Assembly (NCBI GenBank): GCA_047967505.1
Contig: CM106538.1
Source: Dipteris shenzhenensis
Taxonomy: Eukaryota; Polypodiophyta; Polypodiopsida; Gleicheniales
DNA length: 64,000 nt
Direction: 5' to 3' (one strand)
Under the pieces are notes generated by a model. The model made no database searches and was not told the DNA's origin. It saw only the letters and a program-made list of their open reading frames with translations. Within the stretch, counting starts at the first letter, position 1. Each line of letters begins with the position of its first letter. This document shows positions 52,298 to 62,906 of this stretch, piece after piece. The position numbers and the translations under genes are program-made.

Positions 52298-53088
52298 TCT
52301 CTCTAGTGCACGCTTCCCAAGGCGCCTTCGATTACTGCTGTGCGCATTCCATAGCTGGCTGTACAGGGATGCATTTATTGCTGTACGGACCCTTTTTCTG
52401 CTGTACAGACTTCATGAGCTGCTGGTTTGGCTGTTTTCACATTTCCCAAGGCCTCCCTTGCTGCTGTACGGAGCATTCCTTTGCTGTATGGGGCTGGTTG
52501 GCACGCACTTCGAAGTCTTTTGGCTGGTGAAATAGCCTCTTTCTCCTGTTTCTAGCCTTTGCTCCCATGAGCCTTGCTGTTCTTTCTCCTCTCAGCTCCC
52601 AAAATCTTTCTCTCTCATATTCCCTCCCTTTTTCCTCGAGTGGAAGCCATTTCTGGTCTGGATAGGGGATAGGTGCAATGATAGAGCTTGCCCCTCTTCC
52701 AAGGGTGAGCGCTTGATGTAATTGCACAATTGCCATTGCCTGACGAATGACATAAATACCGGAAGGGGTGCTAAAGTGTCTGGGGCCAATCGGTGTCCTT
52801 GGTGTTTGGTTTCTGAGCAGGGGCACTCTAGCCTCTCCACAATTGTGTTTAATATTTGTCTTTTAGTGGAATTTAACTACTGGAAGTGGCTGGAAATGTT
52901 GCAATGGGGCTGTGAATGAATTGTATGCTAAGTCAGTTAAGGTTTACTACCCTTTAGATCTCTAAAGGCCGCTTTTGGTGCTTCCATTGCCAGGATAATC
53001 ACTATCTTCCCTTTGAGGTGAGCCCTAGTAGTGCTAGGCAAAGGAAGTCTTTGCTGCACTTTTATTACAGCCACACAATTCAGCCACC
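52298..53088 (+). other. Probable gypsy E leader; TGCTGTACGG words
   Basis: Five copies of TGCTGTACRG-like words lie between 52355 and 52490. No PBS of the TGGTATCAGAGC type was found, so the element start is not fixed. Confidence 0.35.
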
Positions 53089-55730
53089 ATGGTTGACTCA
53101 GCCAGTGATCGGGAGTCCTACGAATTCTATGACTTAGAATATAGAGACTTGGAACACTTAGAACGGGAGGAACAATGGGAGGCATAGCAGAATGAAGCAC
53201 ATCACCTGCAATTTAATGCGCAACATCATGTTCCCTTTGAGGACACCACTATCGACCACCATGAGGAGGCAGATGAGACAGAAGAACTTGATCCAGAAGC
53301 CCACTTCAAGGTGCAATTGGCAAGTGCGGTGGGCACTTTGACACAATTGACCCAGAATCTTGTTGTAATTTTGAATGCCCCTCCCAAGAGCAAAAAGACA
53401 GCCAAGAAGAAGCAGAGGAAGTTAAGGCCTACACATAATGAATGCCACAGATGCAAGGAATGGGACCTGGAATGGTCAACCCCACAATGGGGATTGGCAA
53501 TAATGCACATAGTATAGGCCAGATGATGCCACCTCCCTATTTGCAGCCACCTGTGTATGACAATCTTGCACCCAAGGCAAATTGAAAGAGGGTGGGGCTG
53601 CTGTAAAGAGACATTCACTGGGACACAGGACAGGCTGAAAGCCTTAACCTTTTTGCAACAAATTTGATGCTGCCTATGCTCGTGGGAACTTCATGGAGTC
53701 ATCAACGGTCTGGAAGGCAACCACGTTTCTCAAGGGCAATGCATTTCCATTTTTGACTGATTTGCTCTTGCAAGGTAGAGCCCCTACCAGTTGGGTCGAG
53801 TTCAAGCAAGTCTTTTCATCTGCTTGGCTCACCACCACTTTTGAGGTGGACATAATGACAGCTTGGCACAAGCTTGATTTAGCAAATCGTAAGAACTTGG
53901 AAGAGTACAACCAAAAGTTTTGGGAAGCCTTGCTGCCTGTGAGTTCTTATAGGCATGTGGAGCTGTCCAAGGAGATTGAGAAGTATTGTTGTGGGCTACC
54001 AAAGGAGATCCGGGACTATTGCACCAAAATCAAAGTCTCCAATTTGTCTCAGCTGATAGCAAATGCCACTACAGCATATGCCCTCTTGCAAGGAAAGACT
54101 TTGGGCTTCAAGGGCAGCAACTAGGAAGCACAAAAGTTCAAGGGTAGCAAGCAAGAAGTCCCTAAAAATTTTAGAAAGTTTGAACAGCCCATCAAGGCTC
54201 GGTTTATTGCAGGACAGAGGCGAGGACTGCCTCGACCGAAGATGTCAGAGGAAGAGAAGAAAGCCCTCTATGATGCCAATAAATGTTACATATGCAGGGA
54301 AGAGGGACACGGATCATATGATTTCTTGAACAGAAAGAGGAAGTTTCCCTCGTCGGAGCAGGGTGAGAATAAGGTAGAAAAGAAAGATGATCAGAGGGGT
54401 AAGAAGCCCAAGCCCACTGGTGGTCTTATGCTAGATGTGACTGGAGCCATATAGGATGTGGATGCCACGGAGCTATGCAGAGCATGGGGCAAAATCCATG
54501 ACTAGTTAGCTTTGTTCTTCTTTGATCCAGGGGCCCGTGCCAATTTTATTTCTCAAGAGCTGGCTGGAAAATTGGGCATAAAGGCAGAAGAGATGGGGCC
54601 ACTTTGTGATGCAGATAGGGCTTGCCCAAGGCACAGTGAGTCAGTCACCCCGATAATTTGGAAGCTACGCATGCACATTCAGAGTTACGTGGACAATGAA
54701 GAGTTCTATATTATGCTACTGAATGGATGCAATGTTTTGTTGGGTATACCTTGGCACCACAGAAGGGAGCTCTTTTGGATGCTAGAAATAAAACACTGAC
54801 TTTGACTCACTGAGGGAAAACTCATGTATTAAATGTGAAACTCAAAGGGGAGTCTATCCCGGTTGTATCAGTCTCGACCATTTCTAATGTAATGAAAAGC
54901 ATTTTTCAGCGTTATGTAGTTTTTGCACAGGAAAAACACCACGTGAAGAAAGTTCCGACTTTTCTAAGTTGAAGAAAGGGCAGACAGATTTTCTCTTTCA
55001 GTTTAAAGATTGCTTTTCTGACTCCCTACCCCAGGAATTACCTCCGGAACGCCCTGCCATAGATGTAATTCCTGGACGCAGCCCACCAAATAAGCCTCCT
55101 TACAGGGTTAGTGCAGCCCAGCAGGAGGAGATCATGAACGAGGTAAAGGATCTCTTGGAGAAGGGGCTGATTGAGCCCAGCTCTTCCCCTTATTGTTCAC
55201 CTGTCTTGTTGGTGCAAGAGAAATATGGATCCTGGAGGATGTGCATAGATTATAGAGCTCTGAATAAGATTAGAATTAACAATTAAGAATAGATTTCCTA
55301 TACCCATGACATCTTACATAGGTTAGAGGGGTCTGCAATGTCCAACCGGTTAGATTTGAAGAGTGGCTACCATCAGATAAGGAGACGGCCTGAAGATGTG
55401 CATAAGACAGCTTTCAATACCACTTTTGGCTTGTATGAATTTCTTGTGATGCCATTTGGGTTGACAAATGCACTTGCCACTTTCAATATAATGATATACA
55501 GAATCTTTAGAGAGCACCGAGCTTTTGTGGACATCTTCTTTGATGGTATCATAGTGTTCTCTAAGAGTGAGGCTGAGCATAACGAGCATCTGGCAATTGT
55601 CTTTGCAGAGCTCAGGAAGCATAAGTTGTTGATTAATACCAATGCATGAGATCCACTTTTTGGGCACATAATATCCAAGGATGGAGACGGGATGGATCCT
55701 TCCAAAGTGGAAGCCATAAGGAATTGGCCC
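53089..55730 (+). pseudogene. Gypsy E chromovirus gag-pol (same family as gypsy A), truncated
   Basis: The start GCCACCATGG is in ideal context. 'MVDSASDRESYEFYDLEYRD' has a TAG at about 53185, then an acidic Gag N-terminus. After a frameshift come 'GRAPTSWVEFKQVFSSAWLT' and the decayed knuckle CYICREEGHGSYDF, whose last Cys is Phe. Protease: 'LFFFDPGARANFIS'. RT: '[19 protein letters not shown]', '[11 protein letters not shown]' and 'NRLDLKSGYHQI'. The catalytic motif reads FFDG instead of F/YxDD. The frame ends at 'VEAIRNWP', where copia sequence takes over. RNase H and integrase are missing. Confidence 0.85.
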
Positions 55731-56228
55731 AAATGCATTTTTATTGGGTATAGCTCAGAAAGCAAGGGCTACAAGCTCTACCAGCCCCGCATGGGCAAGG
55801 TTTTTGTTAGTAGGGATGTTGTTTTTGATGAGTCTTCATCTACGCCTTTGCTGGACTGTCAAAAACAGCCCACGGTCGATGCCACATATATCTTTGACAG
55901 CTTGATGCCTTTGTTTCCGTGAGACTCCCATGATGAGCCACATCTGAGGTTACTCTTCCCCCTTCTAATGGTCATTTACAGCCACATGTGTAGTCTGAAA
56001 CTCAGCATGATTGACAGCGTGATATGCCTCAGATTGATCAGGATATTGTGCATAGGGCCATTGACCAAGAGAGAGCTGAAATTTAGGGGCCCAAAAGGCT
56101 TACCCATTGGCTCCTTGACACTCTAAAAGACAGCAAACAAGGTGCTCCTTTGCCACATGCTAATTTGGTTGCTACAGCATGCAATGAAGAGCCATTATGC
56201 CATAAGGATGCCTTTGAAAATGAATGCT
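55731..56228 (+). pseudogene. Copia integrase-tail and linker fragment
   Basis: 'KCIFIGYSSESKGYKLYQP' and 'RMGKVFVSRDVVFDES' are the standard end of copia integrase. Then come 'QIDQDIVHRAIDQERAEI', a TAG and 'RLTHWLLDTLKDSKQGAP'. It is closest in the window to copia D (CIFVGYSAESKGYRLYN, NWLLQTLRESRLDAP). It is joined in frame to gypsy E. Confidence 0.75.
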
Positions 56229-56510
56229 AGTTGCGGGCATTCTATGGGCTATTCATAGGTTCCACTCATACCTTGGTATGTGCCTTGTAGGCCTAGTTAT
56301 AGGCAGTTAGGACACTTGGTACAGTTAGTCTATGTAGGGTTTCATCATAAGGGGGGTTGTACTTTGTACTCATTTCATAATTGCTCGTTTTTGTCTCCAT
56401 TGCTTCATTTCTTATGCTTCCATTGCTTGCCCTAGTCTACACATATTAGAGGTGGACTAAGCTCGAGTGGAGAAGCTCCAAGTTCTCTTGTTGGTACGGA
56501 TTATCTCAAG

Positions 56511-56720
56511 TAAGCCGTCTGTTCCACACCAAATTATTTTAGTTGTCCCCTCATATCAAGTGATTACTTATCTCCATTGAGTCAGGGACTCTGGGTCCTC
56601 GACCATAGACCGATGCATGTTACCATGGTTAGCCTTATTTGCATCCATGGTGTTAGCAGTTGAGCTTGATTAGAGGTGCATGTATGCTTGTACTGAGACC
56701 ACGGCGTACACCCCCCACTA
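56511..56720 (+). pseudogene. LINE ORF2 fragment matching the window start
   Basis: 'AAGTAAGCCGTCTGTTCC' matches 'GGTAAGCCATCTGTTCC' at 1-18. Similarity continues through 'GAGTCAGGGA', 'ACCATGGTTAGC' and 'AGAGGTGCATGTATGC', against 100-220. Decayed. Confidence 0.5.
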
Positions 56721-56799
56721 TAGCAAGAGATGACTCGTCAGACACAGATACTTGCATTCCATTGGAGAGCCACCATGGCACTTGGATATGTATTTTGAG

Positions 56800-57400
56800 A
56801 ACTAGTTTTGAGCATAGTAGTCAAGGAGCTTCGAAACGGCAAGTTTCAAAACGGGTTTCGGGGTTTCAGAAATGTTTTAGGGCCATCCTGAAATGTCTGT
56901 TAAAAACGTTTCGTGCATAATAGGGTATTTAAATATATATTTTTTACCAAAATTTTTAAAATTAGATTATTGCCACAAGAACTCCAATACTCGACAAAAA
57001 CTCGTGAAATATAGTGCACAGACATTTGATTTGTCAATTAGAACTTGAAGTTTGGAACATATTACTAATTTCTAAATCATAAAATACACAACATATCATT
57101 GAAGATTCAAGAGCCAATATTTATATTTAAGAAATGGAAAAGATACATGAGTCATGATTCATGTCGCATGACAAGAGGTTCAATCTTCAAGCTGAAATGA
57201 TGCTAGGTACTCCGATTTGGGGGTTTTTTAGGTGCTCCGAAACCTGAGTTTTGGATTCCAAACGTTTTGGGGGGTTTTTGACGATTTTGGGGTTTCCAAA
57301 ATGCTAGTTTTGGTTTGAAACGTTTTTGTAACGTTTCGGGGCTTCCCGAAGTGTGTTTCGGGCCAAGTGTGGAACTTTTGAGTATTTGAGTTTTTGAGAT
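56800..57400. repeat. Region rich in CGAAACG / CGTTTCG words
   Basis: GAAACGG, GTTTCGGGG, AAACGTTT and TTTCGTGC recur at both edges (56818-56925 and 57215-57370) in opposite orientations. An AT-rich core lies between (56930-57210). No coding content. It could be a MITE-like or Helitron-like relic; unproven. Confidence 0.45.
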
Positions 57401-57508
57401 TTTTAGCATAGCACTCAGCAAGGGCCTCAGCTCAGAGTGGCTTGTATGAGCTACCTTCTGATTGTACTTTGTCTCATAGGCCCGCGAGGTCTCACAAAGA
57501 TGGTAATA

Positions 57509-57565
<57 letters not shown>
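57400..57565 (+). mobile_element. LINE-type 3' end with (CT)n tail
   Basis: 'AAGGGCCTCAGCTCAGAGTG', 'GCTTGTATGAGCTACCTTC' and 'TTTGTCTCATAGGCCCGCGA' match the reverse complement of 7340-7232. A run of about 27 CT units (57511-57565) follows. Confidence 0.6.
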
Positions 57566-57568
<3 letters not shown>

Positions 57569-58475
57569 ATCACTTCTTACATATCACAACGGAGGGTTTC
57601 ATTGATCCACCAGGATACACGCAGATTCACCTACCCCCCTCGATGAGGATCTCTCTTGGGCAGTTCCGGGTCTCTTCACACAGACTTCGTATTGAGAGCG
57701 GCAGAGCAGAGCGGTTACCCAGGGAGAGGCACATATGCACACTGTGTGACATGCAAGAGGTTGAGACAGAGGAGCATTTCATCTTTAGATGTCGTGTTTA
57801 CTAGAGATGCGAGGGCGTTTCTACTGCCTCTTCAGAGATAGTTATGACCCAGACTAGCGGTGTTTTGGTGGTTTCATTCATGAGATGCTTAGACACCGCG
57901 AGAGAATACTCCGAGCACGGAGATAGGAGCAGACGTCTTCCTCGGCTGATATCTCTCAGAGCTCTATCACGGAGTTCTTTCAGCCAGATCACATAGACCC
58001 CCACGAGACGAGACCTCGGCATGACCGTGACCCGGAGCCTGTGACCCAACAGCTCAGACAGAGGGTTGACACATAGATCATACTTGGGGACATCCCCTCC
58101 TTGTTTAGGGTCGGGCTCTGATCGACGGGGGTCACAGTGGCCCTGGTTAGACACAGAGCTACGACCAGGAGACGTACCAGGATTGTGTCCTTGATGGGCC
58201 GACATCGCTCTATTGTTGACCTCATGCCCCCATTGCCTCATCCATTCTGATTTTTCGCTGCTGATGATGAGGATGATGATGATTATGATGATGTTGATGA
58301 TGACGATGATGCTGAGATTGATATATAGTCGACTATCGACATGACTATGTTGTACCTTAGTGCTACCATTATGCGTTTTTTGCATTCTGCATTGGTGTGG
58401 ATGCTCGTTTAGTAGCTCCACTACCACAGCTCATTGTATCAGGTTTTTCACAGTCTCATAGACCCATCGTGTCTG
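57566..58475 (+). pseudogene. LINE ORF2 C-terminal fragment plus 3' UTR
   Basis: It starts directly after the CT run with 'GAGATCACTTC', matching 409 onward. 'FRVSSHRLRIESGRAERLP' (the window-start copy has a stop here), 'RERHICTLCDMQEVETEEHF' and 'IFRCRVY' follow, then a frameshift. The 3' UTR to 'CACAGTCTCATAGACCCATC' (58451-58470) matches 925-1305. Confidence 0.75.
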
Positions 58476-58899
58476 CGCTCTGGTCCTTCGACGACCGCTC
58501 GTGTCACTCTGCGCTCCACGCCTGCACTGCGTCACCAGAACCCGTCGCAACTCCCCGGGTGTCCGTCGTCACGGCACCCCCGTTCTGGTCTTGCTGTAGT
58601 CGCCCTATACTATTCGTTAAATGCACGCATGAACCTTCCGTTGAGGTAGTCCATCGCCTCGCCGGTTCGTAGGCGCGTCAATACGTTACGGGAACCCCAC
58701 GTCATCTCGCAGGCCCTTCAACGTCGACAGTCAGGGACTTCAATCCAGGCGCTGTCAGCAGCTCCGTCACGTCGCCTCCTTACCCCCTATCTAGCTTGCG
58801 TAAGCCACCGTTGAACCACTCGCCACCAAGCCCATGAACTCGACCTTCCTTCAGTACGTCACCCGTCCCTTGCTCTCTCCACAAGGCTCTGATACCAAT
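58476..58899 (-). mobile_element. Leader of a minus-strand LTR element, truncated by LINE
   Basis: GC-rich sequence unlike its surroundings, with many CGTC/GACG words. It lies directly downstream (minus strand) of a PBS. No gag was recognised. It ends exactly where the LINE 3' end stops. Confidence 0.4.
58886..58897 (-). other. Primer-binding site (minus strand)
   Basis: The plus strand GCTCTGATACCA is the complement of TGGTATCAGAGC. It is preceded on the minus strand by GGTGACAAT, a plausible LTR end at 58900. Confidence 0.75.
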
Positions 58900-59270
58900 T
58901 GTCACCAACTCTCTCTATTTGTTCTCACATTCGATCACGGGAGTAGCACCATTCAATGCGAGGTGGTTTGTGGGTTTAACGGAGAGTTTTGATCGACGCT
59001 CATGTAGAGTTTCCAAACATACGTGAGGCTTTCGATGCGATATGTGGTCTGGACGCAGAACAGCGTGATGGCTAGACGGTCGACGGGAAAAAAAGATTGT
59101 TAGTGTTGCGTGATTAGTCCGTAGGTTGGCGAGGACAGTGTAATCTGAAGGATACGCGATACCAAGAGAAGTCTTATTATTCATGAGCAGGCAGTACGCG
59201 GAGGCTGCAGGATTCGGAGACACCGATTGGGCGCAGAGGCGCAGGACTTGACCAGGGAGCTTTCTTTGAT
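58900..59270 (-). mobile_element. LTR of a minus-strand element (outer end uncertain)
   Basis: On the minus strand the sequence ends ...GGTGACA directly before the PBS. Composition changes near 59270. No second copy was found to define the outer boundary. Confidence 0.35.
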
Positions 59271-59626
59271 CTCCCTTAGCTTTGTGTTGTTTTTTTTCTT
59301 CTTTAATTAGCTGGGTGACGCGCTACTTCCATAGACAGGACATCATGCATGAGGTTTTAGTGTGGTAGTAGGGACGGGTTATGCCTGTGTGGTTCAGTCG
59401 GAGTTAGTTTGCGGGAATTTCCCTAGTATAGGGAAAAGCGCTATTTGGATATATGCCTGTGTCAAATGCGTAGTTAGTGCAAATTTGAGATTGCAGGTAT
59501 TCCCTAGTATAGGGAATTGTGTCAGAGTGTCAGTACACTGAATTGTGTCAGCTTGTGATTACAGTGTTCTAGAGGTGTTAAAAAAAAAAAAAAAAAACCC
59601 CCAAAACAAAACACCTATTGAACTGA
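59271..59626 (+). other. Upstream region of gypsy F, with palindromes and A run
   Basis: The palindrome TTCCCTAGTATAGGGAA occurs at 59420-59436 and 59500-59516. A18 lies at 59580-59597. TGTGTCA words recur (59460-59550). LTR and PBS of gypsy F could not be fixed. Confidence 0.5.
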
Positions 59627-62404
59627 ATGGAAGCAGAAGAAGGGGCTTCCAGGAGGGACCCTGGTGAATCAGGAGTCTGGCCGACCCAATAGGGATCGCG
59701 CCCAGTAGCTCATACTTTATATGGCAGGATTGCATTGCTGGAGGATGCCTTGCAACAGTTGTTAGCGCAGCAATTACAAGCCAACGCAGGGCAATCTGAA
59801 CTTAGGAGAGCGTTACAGAGTATGTCTGCCAGACCTTCTCGAGAAGAGAAGGGAAAGGCTCCAATGGAACTGGAGTCTAGTGTCCATACGGTCGAGCCTA
59901 GGAAGGCTAAAGTGCCAAATATTGCAAATTACAGACCGGAAAAGTATTCTGGCCGGATGAACGACCGTAGCTCCGATGTCATTGAGACCTGGTTACACAA
60001 ATGGGACGAAGCGTTCGCCATTTGTGAAATCAGAAATGACATCAAAAAGATCCGCGAGGCCACCCACATGTTCAGTGAGGCAGCGGATCGGTGGTGGATT
60101 AAACAACAAAAAGATGGCATAGCATCCACTACCTGGGAGGGGTTTAAAAGAGAGTTCAGGAAACACTTCTTACCTCCTGACGAAGCATCCCGAGCTTGGG
60201 ATCAATATAGGAACCTTCGTCAGAGAAATTTATCAGTGGCAGAATACACTGATAAGTTTCGAGAGAGTGTAATGAAGGTTGATGAACCCCTGCCTCAATC
60301 AATCCAAGTGAAAGATTTCATATTTGGATTGAATGATCGAATAAAAATGGAAGTTCGGGCTAAGTACGCGAACACTCTAGATGATGCAATAGCTATAGCC
60401 CTGAACTATGAGGATGCCAAGGGCAGCAAGCCAAGTGGGTTTGCACAGGTCGGAACCCAGTATGGGTATCCGAAGAAATCTGGGTTTAAGAAGAAGTGGG
60501 CTAGTAGAGGGAGTGGTTCGCAGCCGAGTGGTCAAGCCAAGCAGGCGAGACCGGCTGAAACTCCTAAACCAAGTACCACCATTGGAGTGAAGAGGAAAGT
60601 AACCCCAATGGCAGCTCGGGCTTGGTCTAAGTCTCCCTTGAACCCAGAACAAAGGGAAAAAGCGAGGAGAGAAGGCTTGTGCTTTGGTTGCCTTCAACCT
60701 TATCAGTGGAGAGATTGTCCACGTAATAAAGATCGTCGGATGGCTAAGATGGTGATCTCAGAGTGCGACGTGGAGATGCAGGGAAGTCCCAGAGCGGAAG
60801 AGATGCAGATTCAGCTAGCGGGATCTTTTCAGAGGTTAGTACCTTGTTTGTTCTGTGTGTCTGTTGCTAAGTTAGTGACGAGTGCACCTGATAACATCCT
60901 ATCTAAGCCCGCAGCAACGGGGTATACAGCCTTCAATGATACGGAGTTAATTAAAATGAAAGGGCAAGTGGCCAGTCATGATGTCATTGTGTTGTTTGAC
61001 TCGGCGTCAACTCACAATGTGATTAACTCCAAGCTCGTGAAGAGGCTGAAACTAAAGACAAGTCCATCTGACTATGCGTATACAGTCAGGATGGCCGATG
61101 GAAGTTCAACTGAAGTATGGGACCAAAGGGTTACCCAGTTGGAGCTTCGGATTCAGGACTATGCTGAGAAGCTTGATTTTGAAATGACCAAGCTTGCTCA
61201 TGCGGATATAGCCCTGGGAATGGCGTGGCATTCTAGGAAGAATCCAGCCATTGATTGGAAAAAGCACGTATATCAATTCAAGATGAATGATGTGCTTTAT
61301 GTCTTGCGAGGTGAAAGAGATATACCTCAGGGACCGTTGGTTTCCGTGATGGAAATCAGAAAGGCTCAAGTAGAGTTTTTGTACCTTTGCACAGCATCGG
61401 TAGAGTCGGTGGATGATTCTTCGACTAGCACTGATGTTACGCAAAGTGGTGAGATGGCCAAGCTGGCTAATCTTATAACAGAGGAGTTCTCTGAATGTTT
61501 TAGGGATGAACTACCTTATGGGTTACCTCAAGAGTGGAAAGTTCAACATAAAATTGAACTGATCCCGGGGGCAGAACCTATAAATAGACCTCCCTATAGA
61601 ATGAGTTTTACTGAAGAGGCAGAGGTGCGTAGACAATTGGAAGAATACCTCAAGTTGGGGCAGATTCAACCAAGTTTCTCACCTTTTGCTTCGCCAGTGA
61701 TATTAAAGAGGAAAAAGGATGATACGTTTCGCCTCTGTATAGATTACAGAGCATTGAATAATATCACTGTTAAGCACAGGTATCCGATGGCTCGGATTGA
61801 TGATTTGCTAGATGCATTACATGGAGCCGTGATTTTCAGTAAGATAGATCTTAAGTGCGGCTATCATCAAATCCGGATTAGAGCCGAGGATGTGCATAAA
61901 ACCGCTTTCAGGAGCAGGTTTGGTCATTATGAGTTTTTGGTAATGCCTTTCGGACTTACCAATGCTCCAGCGACCTTCGTCATGCTTATGAACGATTTAC
62001 TACATCCGTATATCGGAAAGTTCGTAGTACATTTCATAGACGATATCTTGATATTCAGTAAGAGCGTTACTGAACATCGTGAACACTTAAGGATGGTGTT
62101 CAGTACTTTGAGGAAAGCCAGTCTTTATGTGAATAAAAAGAAAACTATACTGTGTATGGTTAGGCTTGAGTATTTAGGGTTCATAATTACTCCACAGGGG
62201 GTAGAAATGGATCCGAAGAAAGTGGCTGCGATACTGACTTGGCCAATCCCTCAGAGTCTGATCGCGTTGCGATCATTCTTGGGATTTGTCCAGTTTTATA
62301 GAAGACATATCAAAGGATATTCCGGAATAGTATCGCCATTGACTGATCTGACCTCAGATAAAGTACCTTTTTGTTTGGGGACAAAATCAACAGGAAAGTT
62401 TTAA
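59627..62404 (+). pseudogene. Gypsy F Gag-protease-RT
   Basis: The preferred start is ATG 59627 (MEAEEGASRRDPGESG), in frame, with a TAG at 59690-59692; the frame is then open to 62404. Gag core: 'TWLHKWDEAF', 'RWWIKQQKDGIASTTWEGFK' and 'LSVAEYTDKFRESV'. The knuckle is odd: CFGCLQPYQWRDC, without the usual His. Protease: 'VLFDSASTHNVI'. RT: '[19 protein letters not shown]', 'SKIDLKCGYHQIRI' and 'HFIDDILIFSKS' (about 62040). A one-base change in a T run (about 62373) shifts the frame. Not close to gypsy A/C/E in sequence. Confidence 0.88.
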
Positions 62405-62906
62405 CACCATAAAACAAGCTGTGGTCATAGGACCGGTGTTAAAAATAGTTGATCCCCAGAAACCGTTGTTCCTAGAAACCGATGCAAGTGGCATTGCGGT
62501 AGGAGCAGTCCTCCTTCAAGAGGGAAGGCCAGTAGCCTTTGAAAGCAAGAAGCTTCTCCCTCTCAAAGGAATTGGCCAACTCATGAATTGGAGTTGTATG
62601 CAGTTATCCATGCTTTGAAAACATGGAGACATTATTTGTATGGTTCAGAGTTTTATGTGGATGTGGATCATGATACTCTGAAACATTTTTTGTAAATAGC
62701 GTGACTTGAGGGGCCGCCAAGCTAGGTGGGCAGAGCTCATGCAGGAGTTTAATTTAACGATTCGGTACCGAAGAGGAAAAGACAATAAGGTTGCTGATGC
62801 GTTGTCTCGCATTATACACAACCTGAGTTTCACGGTATTAGAGAGTGCTCTAATGACCGAGATCAGAGAAACTCAAAAGGTGGACGAGTTTGTCCAGAGC
62901 TTATGA
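62405..62906 (+). pseudogene. Gypsy F RNase H, frame-shifted
   Basis: 'FLETDASGIAVGAVLLQEG' and 'PVAFESKKL' are in one frame. 'YAVIHALKTWRHYLYGSEFY' follows in another after a shift near 62560. Then 'MRGRQARWAELMQEFNLTIR' and 'NKVADALSRI' come in the integrase frame. A TGA is at 62904-62906. Confidence 0.8.
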
